Below, piece after piece: positions 7,742 through 15,284 of a stretch of DNA of 64,000 nucleotides. A program made the position numbers and the translations under genes. The stretch's first letter is position 1; the number at the start of each line of letters is the position of its first letter. The notes beneath the pieces are model-generated. The model was not told where the DNA came from, did not search any database, and saw only the letters and a program-made list of their open reading frames with translations. The DNA lies in NCBI RefSeq assembly GCF_029051685.1, contig NZ_JAACFT010000033.1, forward strand, positions 34,685 through 98,684, read 5' to 3'. The stretch is from Bradyrhizobium sp. CSA207 (GTDB taxonomy: Bacteria; Pseudomonadota; Alphaproteobacteria; Rhizobiales; Xanthobacteraceae).

Positions 7742-8635
7742 TCAGGCCGAAAAGCGGATTTGTCCGGCCGGCGAGGGATCGTAGCCGGTCAGCTCGTCGG
7801 CCCGCTGCTGCAGCCGTCTTTCGCCGAGGAATCGGATCAGGGCCTGCATGGCGGGGCGGAAATAGCTGCGCTGCCGCATCGCAAGATCGAAGTTTTCCCA
7901 GACCAGCGGCACGAAATCGAGGCCGGCGGAGCGCGCCGCCGCCCGCGTCGCCACTCCGCAATCGGCCTGGCCGGCGCGGATCACTTCGGCCAGATCCGGA
8001 CTGGTCAGCGACGGCGTCTCGACCCGGCGCAAATCCCGCATCGTGGCGCCGGCGCGCTTGACCAGCACGTCGAGCAACATCTGCGCGCCTGTGCCTTGTT
8101 GTCGCATCGCCATCCTGGCACCGAGCGCGAGCACGTCGGACAGGCCGCGCAGCCGCTTGGGATTGCCCGGCGGCAGCACGAGGCCCTGCTCGCGGCGCAC
8201 GAAGGCGACCAGCACCGCATCGTGCAGGTTCGTTGCGGCCCGCAGCGCCTCGACATTGGCATCGCTGGCCAGGTTGTCGGAGGCATCGAGGCTGTGGAAG
8301 TGCACCGCCACGGCCATGACCTCGTCCCGCTGCAGGCGCTCGAGCCCGCGCGCGCTGCCCTCGCTCATCGACCCCAGCCCGGAGCCGGATTCGCGCAGGC
8401 CCCAGTCCAGCAACTCGTCCTGGCTGCCGCCCACGACCGGCGGCGGCTCGGCCGTCAGCATGCCGGCCGGACGCGCCAGTCCCGACAACACCCAGAGGTC
8501 GAGCTCGTGCCGGGGAAAGAGCCACTTGCCGGTCACCTTGGTGCAGGGGATCGCGCCGTTGGTGACGAGTTCGTACAGCTTGCGTTCGCCGAGCCTGAGA
8601 TAGTCGGCGGCTTCGCTGGTCGTCAGGAATTCCAT
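7742..8635 (-). CDS. HTH regulator with C-terminal periplasmic-binding-protein-like domain (PF12727 type)
   Basis: A 297-residue cytoplasmic regulator. Residues 1-55 form an excisionase/MerR-type winged helix (FLTTSEAADYLRLGERKLYE, then KWLFPRHELDLW). From about residue 85 it has a solute-binding-like domain, with no signal peptide, including VAVHFHSLD and later VIRAGQADCGVATRAA. The same C-terminal domain type is fused to MoeA at 10962. It is divergent from the TupA gene. Regulators of this build sit beside molybdate/tungstate and molybdopterin genes, so sensing of the oxyanion or a pterin precursor is a reasonable inference. It is not ModE, which has a different fold. Confidence 0.75.
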   Translation of the reverse strand: MEFLTTSEAADYLRLGERKLYELVTNGAIPCTKVTGKWLFPRHELDLWVLSGLARPAGMLTAEPPPVVGGSQDELLDWGLRESGSGLGSMSEGSARGLERLQRDEVMAVAVHFHSLDASDNLASDANVEALRAATNLHDAVLVAFVRREQGLVLPPGNPKRLRGLSDVLALGARMAMRQQGTGAQMLLDVLVKRAGATMRDLRRVETPSLTSPDLAEVIRAGQADCGVATRAAARSAGLDFVPLVWENFDLAMRQRSYFRPAMQALIRFLGERRLQQRADELTGYDPSPAGQIRFSA

Positions 8636-8953
8636 CCTGCATTCCTATGCAAATTCTTGCTTCTTTTTTGACGTTCGACGCAGGTGGAATTCTGCAGTTC
8701 ATTTTCGTCCGCGGGGACCATGCCCGATCATCTTGCTGCTTTGCAACACATCCTCATGCGCGCTTCTCGCCTTGGTGAATGATCCCCAAGTGCTCGCGTG
8801 ACGCGGGTCTTGCGGCTGTCTCTGCCGCCATTGCGATCGGCGTGCCGCTCGGCATTGCCGAACTTTCCCGAGCAGGGGCGCAATGGGCGAACGCGCCACG
8901 AGTGCGGCGCAATCGATCATCAAGATCGCCCCTTATCCAAAGGGAGCCAGCTC
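8636..8953. other. Control region between the HTH-PBP regulator and tupA
   Basis: This 318-base gap separates the divergent genes. It contains an AT-rich patch near 8645-8670 next to the regulator start, suitable for promoters of both genes. I found no clear ModE-type operator or riboswitch-like fold by eye. A Moco riboswitch cannot be excluded without covariance-model searching. Confidence 0.45.
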
Positions 8954-9787
8954 ATGGCCTTTCGCCGCCTCTACGCTGCATTTGCGCTCCTCTGCGGCCT
9001 TGCCGCTGGCGTTGCAGCGTCATCCGCGGAGGACCGCGAGATTGTCCTGGCCACGACGACGGCGACGCAGGAATCAGGCCTGCTCGACTATCTGCTGCCG
9101 ATCTTCCGCGACAAGACCGGCATCGAGGTGACGGTGATTGCACGGCGCGCCGACGAGGTGCTCGACGGAGCGCGCAGGGGTGAGGTCGATGTCGTGCTGA
9201 TGCATGCGCGTCCGCAGGAGGAGAAATTCGTCGCCGACGGCTTCGGCGCAAAACGCTTCGACGTGATGTACAACGACTACGTGCTGATCGGGCCGAAGAG
9301 CGATCCCGCCGGCGTGAAGGGCAAGGACATCGCGACCGCACTGAAGGCGATCGAGGCCAAGGGCGCCCCGTTCGTGACGCGCGGCGATCGCTCCGGCGCC
9401 CATGCGGCGGAGCTTGCGCTCTGGATCGTCGCCGGCATCGACATCGCCGGCGCCAAGGGCGCCTGGTATCGCGAGGCCGGGAAGGGCATGGCCGCGGCCC
9501 TCGACGCCGCGCGCGCGGCGAAAGCGTATGTGCTGTCCGATCGCGGCAGCTGGATCTCCTTCAAGGAGCGCGGCGATCTCGACATCGTCGTCGAAGGCGA
9601 CAAGCGGCTGCTCAACCAATACGGCGCGATGCTGGTGAATCCGGAGAAGTTTCCGAACGTGAAGGAGGAACTCGGGCAGGCCTTTATCGACTGGCTGATC
9701 TCGCCGGAGGGGCAGGCGGTGATCGCCGCCTACAAGGTCGATGGGCAGCAGCTGTTCTTTCCCAATGCGGACAAATCGGGCGGCTGA
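8954..9787 (+). CDS. tupA: Tungstate/molybdate ABC transporter substrate-binding protein, TupA-like
   Basis: A 277-residue periplasmic protein. The start MAFRRLYA follows AAAGGGAG about eight bases upstream; the signal peptide ends near AASSAED. The opening REIVLATTTATQESGLLDYL and the later VTRGDRSGAHAAELALW are the TupA signature regions whose Thr/Ser/Arg side chains hold the oxyanion in characterised TupA proteins. TupA normally works with the permease TupB and ATPase TupC; neither is in the window. It is followed 54 bases later by two MoeA-related genes on the same strand, which suggests one unit for metal capture and insertion. Tungstate is preferred over molybdate by family; sequence alone does not prove it. 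Confidence 0.83.
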   Translation: MAFRRLYAAFALLCGLAAGVAASSAEDREIVLATTTATQESGLLDYLLPIFRDKTGIEVTVIARRADEVLDGARRGEVDVVLMHARPQEEKFVADGFGAKRFDVMYNDYVLIGPKSDPAGVKGKDIATALKAIEAKGAPFVTRGDRSGAHAAELALWIVAGIDIAGAKGAWYREAGKGMAAALDAARAAKAYVLSDRGSWISFKERGDLDIVVEGDKRLLNQYGAMLVNPEKFPNVKEELGQAFIDWLISPEGQAVIAAYKVDGQQLFFPNADKSGG

Positions 9788-9841
9788 TGTCCGCATCGGG
9801 AGCGGTTGCCAAACCGCACGATGCATGGTCCATCATGGCGC

Positions 9842-10948
9842 ATGACCCAGCGCCTGCCGCCATCGCTCACATCGCTCGACACCGCGCTCGCGGCGTTGCT
9901 GCGCGGCGTTGATCCGGTCGCGCCGGTCGAGCTGCCGCTCGCAGAGGCAGCGGGTTGCATCGCAGCGGGCACGCCGCTGCTCGCGGCCTATCCGCCCTAT
10001 GACATCGCGGCCGCGGATGGCTGGGCGTTGCGCGCCGACGATCTCGTCGGTGCGTCTTCGTACTCGCCGCTGCCTCTGGCGAACCTTCCGGTGTGGGTCG
10101 ATGCCGGTGACGCGATGCCGGAGCAATGCGATTGCGTGCTCGATGCCGATGCGATCGACGTCTCGGGTCCGCTTGCGCAGGTGTTGGCGGAGGGATTGCC
10201 GGGGCAGGGCGTTAGGCGAGCCGGAAGCGACATCGCCGATGGCACGCCGGTCGTTGCAAAGGGATGTGCGGTCAGCGCGGCCGCGCTGCTACTCGCGCGG
10301 GTCGCCCGGGTTGATAGCTTGAGCGTTCGCCGCCCGCGGCTGCGCATCGTCAATCTGCCGGGTGCAACGGCGACGACGCATATGATCGCCGGCATCGCGC
10401 GTGCAGCGGGATTGGATGTGAGCGTGCACCAAGCCGGCGCGCGCGACGCGGCATCGATTGCCGCTGAGCTCGATGATTCAGCCTGCGATCTCCTGTTGAC
10501 GATCGGCGGCAGCGGCGTCGGGCGCCAGGATGCTGTCGTGACAGCGCTGGCTCAACGTGGCGATGTGATCGCCCATGGCATTGCGCTCCAGCCGGGGCGC
10601 ACCGCCGCTGTCGGGCGGCTCGGAAAAGTTCCCGTCGTCGTCTTGCCCGGCTCGCCGGATCATGCGCTCGCTGCATGGCTCGCGCTTGCCCTTCCGCTGA
10701 TCGATCGATTGTCGGCACGGCGGCCGCGCCTGTCGCTGACCTTGCCGCTCGCGCGCAAGATTGCATCGGGCGTGGGCATCGCCGAAATCGCGTTGTTGGC
10801 GCAAGAGCAGGGCGTTTGGCTGCCGCTTGCGGTCGGCGAATGGCCGCTACAGGCAATTGCCCGCGCAGGCGCATGGCTGCTCATTCCCGGCAGCAGCGAG
10901 GGATTTGGTGCGGGCACGCCGGTCGATGCCTATCTGTTGCAGGAATGA
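9842..10948 (+). CDS. Divergent MoeA-like protein lacking the STGDE motif
   Basis: A 368-residue protein with the MoeA layout: an N-terminal segment with AAADGWALRADD (compare SxVDGYAVR in MoeA), the glycine motif TIGGSGVGRQDAV, and LPGSPDHALAAWLAL in place of the LPGNPVAS segment. The conserved MoeA STGDE motif is replaced by RIVNLPGATATTH. MoeA inserts molybdate or tungstate into adenylated molybdopterin; loss of this motif suggests reduced or altered catalysis. The gene ends 13 bases before the MoeA-PBP fusion. The start at 9842 is tentative, as no strong RBS is seen. Possible roles are a partner subunit or a metal-specific insertase variant. Confidence 0.75.
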   Translation: MTQRLPPSLTSLDTALAALLRGVDPVAPVELPLAEAAGCIAAGTPLLAAYPPYDIAAADGWALRADDLVGASSYSPLPLANLPVWVDAGDAMPEQCDCVLDADAIDVSGPLAQVLAEGLPGQGVRRAGSDIADGTPVVAKGCAVSAAALLLARVARVDSLSVRRPRLRIVNLPGATATTHMIAGIARAAGLDVSVHQAGARDAASIAAELDDSACDLLLTIGGSGVGRQDAVVTALAQRGDVIAHGIALQPGRTAAVGRLGKVPVVVLPGSPDHALAAWLALALPLIDRLSARRPRLSLTLPLARKIASGVGIAEIALLAQEQGVWLPLAVGEWPLQAIARAGAWLLIPGSSEGFGAGTPVDAYLLQE

Positions 10949-10961
10949 ATTGGGTTCCGAC

Positions 10962-12899
10962 ATGTCCATGAATCCTCAACTGCAATTCGAGCAGGAGCAG
11001 TTCCTCAAGATTCTACCACGTGAGGATGCACTGGCGCGCTTCCAGGCCGCGCTGTTCCCGCGGGCGCTGCGAAGCGAAGCGCGCAAGCTTGCCGATGCAC
11101 TCGGCGCGGCACTCGCCGAAGATGTCACTGCGCCGGTGGACGTTCCGCCCTTCGACCGTTCCAATGTCGATGGCTTTGCCGTGCGCTCGGCGGATCTCGC
11201 CGCGGCCGGCGAAAGCGCGTCCGTTCGCCTCGCGCTGAACGGCGAGACCATTCACTGTGGGACCGTGCCGGCGCTGCAAGTGGCGCCGGGAACCGCGACG
11301 CCGATCGCCACCGGCGGTCCGCTGCCGCGCGGCGCCGACGCCGTCGTCATGGTCGAGCACACCCAGCCGGCCGGATCGGATGGCATCGACGTCCGCCGCG
11401 CGGCCTCGCCGGGGCAATTCGTATCCTACGCAGGGTCCGACATCGCGCGCGGCGAGGCATTGCTGCGTGCCGGCACGATCATCGGCTCGCGCGAAATCGG
11501 CATGCTGGCGGCTTGCGGTCTCGCCGAGGTGACGGTCGCACGCAAGCCGAGGGTGGCCGTGATCTCTACCGGCGACGAACTGATTCAGCCCGGTCAGCCG
11601 CTTCCGCCGGCCGCGATCTACGACACCAATGGCGCAATCGTCGCCGCTGCGATCGACGAGAACGGAGGCGAGGCGACCTTCCTCGGCGCCATTCCCGACG
11701 ATGAAGCGAAGCTGGAATCCGCAATGCGCCGTGCGCTGACCGATGCGGATATGCTGGTGCTCTCGGGCGGCACATCGAAGGGTGCAGGTGATCTGTCCCA
11801 TCGCATCATCGGCCGGCTCGGCAAGCCCGGCATCATCGCCCATGGTGTTGCGCTTAAGCCCGGCAAGCCGCTGTGCCTGGCGGTGTGCGATGGCAAGCCG
11901 GTGGTGATCCTGCCGGGCTTCCCGACCTCGGCGATGTTCACCTTCCACGACATGATCGTGCCGGTGCTGCGCAAGATGGCCGGACTGCCGTCGCGCACCG
12001 ACGCCAAGGTGAGCGCGACCGTGCCGGTGCGCATTGCCTCCGAACTTGGCCGCACCGAGTTCGTCATGGTTTCGCTGGTCGAGGGCAAGGACGGCTTGAT
12101 CGCCTATCCGTCCGGCAAGGGTTCTGGTGCAATCACCTCGTTTGCGCAGGCTGACGGCTTTCTGCGGATCGATGCGCTTGCCGACCAGATGCCGGCCGGG
12201 ACCGAGGCCGAGGTCACGCTGTTCACGCCGCATGTGCGCGTGCCCGATCTCGTCATCGTCGGCAGCCACTGTACCGGGCTAGATCTCGTCACCGCGCCGC
12301 TTGCGCATGCCGGTCTGATCGTGCGTTCGATCGCGGTGGGCAGCCTTGGCGGGCTTGCGGCGGCACGGCGTGGCGAATGCGATCTGGCGCCGATCCATCT
12401 GTTCGACGACAAGAGCGAAACCTACAACACGCCGTTTCTCGTCGAGGGACTCGAACTCGTCCCCGGCTGGTGCCGGATGCAGGGCATTGTCTTCCGAAAG
12501 GGAGACAAGCGCTTCGAAGGGCTCTCCGCGAAAGAGGCCGTCGCCGCTGCGCTCACTGACTCCGCCTGCATCATGGTCAACCGCAATCAGGGCGCCGGCA
12601 CGCGCATTCTGATCGACCGTCTGCTCGGCGGCGCGCGCCCGGAAGGCTACTGGAACCAGCCGCGCTCGCACAACGCCGTAGCGGCAGCCGTCGCGCAGCA
12701 CCGCGCGGATTGGGGCATGAGCATTGCGCCGGTCGCCCATGCCTCCGGCCTCGGTTTCACTCCGCTCGCCGAAGAGCACTATGATTTTGCGCTGGTCACG
12801 GCGCGCAAGCAGCGTCCGGCTGTGCAGGCTTTCCTCGACGCACTCGGCTCGGACCAGGCCCGCGCGGCGCTGGAGCGAGCCGGATTTCGGCCGGCGTAA
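10962..12899 (+). CDS. MoeA molybdopterin molybdenumtransferase fused to a periplasmic-binding-protein-like domain
   Basis: A 645-residue two-domain protein. Residues 1 to about 410 are a complete MoeA, with FDRSNVDGFAVRSADL, VAVISTGDEL, LVLSGGTSKGAGDLSH and ILPGFPTSAMFTFHD. Residues about 425-645 form a PF12727-type binding-protein domain beginning VPDLVIVGSHCTGLDLV, also found in the regulator at 7742-8635. It has no signal peptide and should act in the cytosol. MoeA ligates metal to the pterin dithiolene; the extra domain might bind the oxyanion or the pterin, but that is inference. The start MSMNPQ at 10962 has a second ATG two codons later. Confidence 0.85.
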   Translation: MSMNPQLQFEQEQFLKILPREDALARFQAALFPRALRSEARKLADALGAALAEDVTAPVDVPPFDRSNVDGFAVRSADLAAAGESASVRLALNGETIHCGTVPALQVAPGTATPIATGGPLPRGADAVVMVEHTQPAGSDGIDVRRAASPGQFVSYAGSDIARGEALLRAGTIIGSREIGMLAACGLAEVTVARKPRVAVISTGDELIQPGQPLPPAAIYDTNGAIVAAAIDENGGEATFLGAIPDDEAKLESAMRRALTDADMLVLSGGTSKGAGDLSHRIIGRLGKPGIIAHGVALKPGKPLCLAVCDGKPVVILPGFPTSAMFTFHDMIVPVLRKMAGLPSRTDAKVSATVPVRIASELGRTEFVMVSLVEGKDGLIAYPSGKGSGAITSFAQADGFLRIDALADQMPAGTEAEVTLFTPHVRVPDLVIVGSHCTGLDLVTAPLAHAGLIVRSIAVGSLGGLAAARRGECDLAPIHLFDDKSETYNTPFLVEGLELVPGWCRMQGIVFRKGDKRFEGLSAKEAVAAALTDSACIMVNRNQGAGTRILIDRLLGGARPEGYWNQPRSHNAVAAAVAQHRADWGMSIAPVAHASGLGFTPLAEEHYDFALVTARKQRPAVQAFLDALGSDQARAALERAGFRPA

Positions 12900-12901
12900 A
12901 G

Positions 12902-13002
12902 CGCGATGAGATTGGGATGAATCGTCATTGCGCTTTAGGTTTTTGTTTGAGCATGATCTTTTTCGGAAAACCGCTGCCCATTTTTCCGGATCATGCTCTA
13001 GA
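12902..13002. repeat. Dispersed rhizobial repeat with hairpin, copy 1
   Basis: Begins GCGATGAGATTGGGATGAAT, runs through TAGGTTTTTGTTTGAGCATG and closes with the inverse TTTCCGGATCATGCTC. The GAGCATGATC...GATCATGCTC arms form a hairpin between the convergent genes ending at 12899 and 13019, so it may serve as a bidirectional terminator. An inverted, more diverged copy is at 45101-45190. Confidence 0.8.
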
Positions 13003-13018
13003 CGAACGACGCGGCGGT

Positions 13019-13657
13019 TCAAGCTGGGCGCTTTTCATCCAGCGCCGCCAGCCGCTCGGCTTCGGCAATGTCCTCGACCGTATTGGCATTGAAGAACGGA
13101 TCGAGCGGCTCGGTCGGCCACGTCACGGTTGCTAGCGGATAGCGCGCGGTCCAGCGGTCGATCTTGCGAAGGTCCTCGACCACCAGCGCGTGCCGCAATT
13201 GATCGCGCAAGTTCACGCGCCACAGGCCGATCACCGGATGCGACTGGTCGCCTGATGCGGCGACTGCGAGCTGCGCGCTTTCTCGCTCCCGTGCCTCATG
13301 CAGGCGCGCCACGAGATCGCGCGGCAGGAACGGGCAGTCGCCAGCGGCGCTGAGCACCCACTCCACCTCCGGCCGGTTCGCCACGGTCCACTCGAGCGCG
13401 GCGAGTATGCCGGCGAGCGGGCCGGGAAAGTCGGGGATATTATCGGGAACGACCGTCAATCCGAACGCAGCAAAGCGCGCCGGATCGCCATTGGCATTGA
13501 GGATCAGCCCATCGCATTGCGGCGTCAGGCGGGCGATCACGCGGTCCAGAATGGTGCGGCCACCGATGGTGCGCATCGGCTTGTCGCCGCCGCCCATGCG
13601 CCGCGCCAGACCGCCGGCGAGCAGCACGCCTTGCGTGCGTGGTATCCTAGTCGTCAC
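13019..13657 (-). CDS. mobA: Molybdenum cofactor guanylyltransferase MobA
   Basis: A 212-residue nucleotidyltransferase that adds GMP to Mo-molybdopterin to make the MGD cofactor needed by formate dehydrogenase. The N-terminal motif VLLAGGLARRMGGGDKP is the GTP-binding signature, and AAGDCPFLP carries the metal-binding aspartate. The start is taken as the GTG at 13657, preceded by AAGGG, giving an 11-base overlap with the end of fdhD. This overlap implies translational coupling, so MGD synthesis and FDH maturation are made together. Length is normal for MobA. Confidence 0.9.
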   Translation of the reverse strand: MTTRIPRTQGVLLAGGLARRMGGGDKPMRTIGGRTILDRVIARLTPQCDGLILNANGDPARFAAFGLTVVPDNIPDFPGPLAGILAALEWTVANRPEVEWVLSAAGDCPFLPRDLVARLHEARERESAQLAVAASGDQSHPVIGLWRVNLRDQLRHALVVEDLRKIDRWTARYPLATVTWPTEPLDPFFNANTVEDIAEAERLAALDEKRPA

Positions 13658-14537
13658 CACTTTCGCCCTTGCGCTTGTGCTTCGCCGACTCTTCCTCGAC
13701 GTAAGCGAGGTTCTGGTCGTAGACGATGCGCTCTTCTCCCGACAGCACGATGAACCGCTTGCCGCGCGCACGTCCGACCAGCGTCAACCCGACCTGCCTA
13801 GCGAGATCGACGCCCCAGGCGGTGAAGCCGGAGCGCGACACCAGAATCGGAATTCCCATCCGTACCGTCTTGATCACCATCTCCGACGTCAGCCGCCCCG
13901 TAGTATAGAGGATCTTGTCGGACGGATCGACGCCATGGCGGTACATCCAGCCCGCGATCTTGTCGACGGCGTTGTGGCGGCCGACGTCCTCGGTGTAGCA
14001 CAGCGGCGTGCCTTCCTTGCACAGCACGCAGCCGTGGATTGCGCCGGCTTCGAGATAGAGCGAGGGCATGGTGTTGATGGTCTGCGTCATCTGGTACAGC
14101 CAGGAGGTGCGCAGTTCTGCTTGCGGCAGGGCGACGCTCTCGACGGCTTCGAGCAGGTCGCCGAAGGCGGTGCCCTGCGCGCAGCCCGAGGTCTGCGTGC
14201 GCTTCTTCAGCTTGGCTTCGAAATTGGTGTGATGTTCGGTGCGCACCACCACGACCTGGAGGTCGTCGTCGTATTCGACCTCGCTGACCGCGTCATTGTA
14301 TTTCAGCATGTTCTGGTTGAGCAGGTAGCCCAGCGCCAGATACTCCGGATAGTCGCCGATCGTCATCATGGTGACGATCTCCTGTGCATTCAGGTAGAGC
14401 GTCAGCGGTCGCTCCATCGGCACCTTGATCTCGACCTTGGCGCCGGCCTGGTCGGTCCCGGTCACGCTCCGGGTGAGGCGCGGGTCGTCCGTATCAGGAA
14501 CGATCAGGGGGACGGGGGCTTTGTCCATCTTCATCAT
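13647..14537 (-). CDS. fdhD: Formate dehydrogenase accessory sulfurtransferase FdhD
   Basis: A 296-residue FdhD. In E. coli this protein takes sulfur from IscS and hands it to the bis-MGD cofactor of formate dehydrogenase. Visible marks are ALGYLLNQ near the N-terminal third, and GAIHGCVLCKEGTPLCYTED followed by VGRHNAVDKI. The E. coli transfer motif is a Cys-x-x-Cys; here the corresponding stretch reads SGCAQGTAFGD, keeping one cysteine only. The ATG at 14537 has no strong RBS. It leads a two-gene operon with mobA and is separated from the FDH structural genes by about 5 kb. Confidence 0.9.
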   Translation of the reverse strand: MMKMDKAPVPLIVPDTDDPRLTRSVTGTDQAGAKVEIKVPMERPLTLYLNAQEIVTMMTIGDYPEYLALGYLLNQNMLKYNDAVSEVEYDDDLQVVVVRTEHHTNFEAKLKKRTQTSGCAQGTAFGDLLEAVESVALPQAELRTSWLYQMTQTINTMPSLYLEAGAIHGCVLCKEGTPLCYTEDVGRHNAVDKIAGWMYRHGVDPSDKILYTTGRLTSEMVIKTVRMGIPILVSRSGFTAWGVDLARQVGLTLVGRARGKRFIVLSGEERIVYDQNLAYVEEESAKHKRKGESGDD

Positions 14538-14610
14538 GGGTGCGAGGTTAGCATGACATTCGGCTCAAGCCGATATAAGCATGCTGGCGAGAGAACGTAA
14601 TGGCACCTCC

Positions 14611-14694
14611 TCGTCATTGCGAGCGTAGCGAAGCAATCCAGACTGCCACCGCGGATATATCTCTGGATTGCTTCGCTGCGCTCGCAATGACGGG
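14611..14694. repeat. Dispersed inverted repeat (CGTCATTGCGAGC family)
   Basis: The left arm begins TCGTCATTGCGAGCGTAGCG and continues AAGCAATCCAGA; the right arm is its near-perfect inverse ending CGCTCGCAATGACGG. The arms are about 32 bases with about 20 between. It lies in the divergent region between fdhD and mobB, so it sits close to both promoters. Confidence 0.85.
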
Positions 14695-14747
14695 GAGAGG
14701 TCCGAGGTTCCATCGGCTGGCGAGCTGTTGGCGAGGATCGAACAGTG

Positions 14748-15275
14748 ATGAAAGTCATCGGCCTTGCAGGCTGGAGCGGTGCGGGCAAGACCACGCTGTT
14801 GACGCGGCTGATCCCGCATTTCAACGCGCAAGGCCTGCGCGTCTCCGTCATCAAGCATGCGCATCACCAATTCGACGTCGACGTGCCGGGCAAGGATTCC
14901 TGGCGCCATCGCGAGGCGGGCGCGGCTGAGGTGTTGGTGTCCTCGGCTCACCGCTGGGCCCTAATGCATGAGTTGCGCGGGGCCGCGGAGCCGCGCCTGC
15001 CCGAGTTGTTGAACAAGTTGTCCGCGGTCGATCTCGTCGTGGTCGAAGGCTTCAAGCGCGAGCCGCATCGCAAGATCGAGGTGCATCGTGCGGGGAACGA
15101 CAAGCCGCTGCTGTTCCCCAACGATCCCGGAATTGCCGGAATCGCGACCGACATCGCGGTTGAAACCCGGCTGCCGACCGTCCATCTCGATGATATCCCG
15201 GCTGCGGCGGCATTGCTGCTGCGCGCGGCGATGCCGGTCGAGGAAGTGGTCGCTAGAAGCGCTGCAATGCGCTGA
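14748..15275 (+). CDS. mobB: Molybdopterin-guanine dinucleotide biosynthesis adaptor MobB
   Basis: A 175-residue P-loop GTPase. The Walker A motif is GWSGAGKTTLL at residues 7-17, followed by SVIKHAHHQFDVD and the late motif VVVEGFKREPHRKIEV, all typical of MobB. It assists MobA in MGD formation, though it is not essential in E. coli. A GTG one codon upstream (14745) is an alternative start with better spacing from GAGG. It is followed nine bases later by moeA on the same strand, so the two are probably one operon. Confidence 0.9.
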   Translation: MKVIGLAGWSGAGKTTLLTRLIPHFNAQGLRVSVIKHAHHQFDVDVPGKDSWRHREAGAAEVLVSSAHRWALMHELRGAAEPRLPELLNKLSAVDLVVVEGFKREPHRKIEVHRAGNDKPLLFPNDPGIAGIATDIAVETRLPTVHLDDIPAAAALLLRAAMPVEEVVARSAAMR

Positions 15276-15284
15276 CGAGGCAAC

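Noticed and set aside
8636..8953. A molybdenum-cofactor riboswitch in front of tupA
   Set aside because: I could not trace the required stems by eye; a covariance-model search would be needed.
13726..14600. Long open frame on the plus strand opposite fdhD and mobA
   Set aside because: It is the GC-rich mirror of well-identified genes and encodes a His/Arg/Asp-rich product without motifs.
14600..14929. Protein-like frames containing RHCERSEAIQ
   Set aside because: This peptide is the usual translation of the dispersed inverted repeat at 14611-14694, not a gene.
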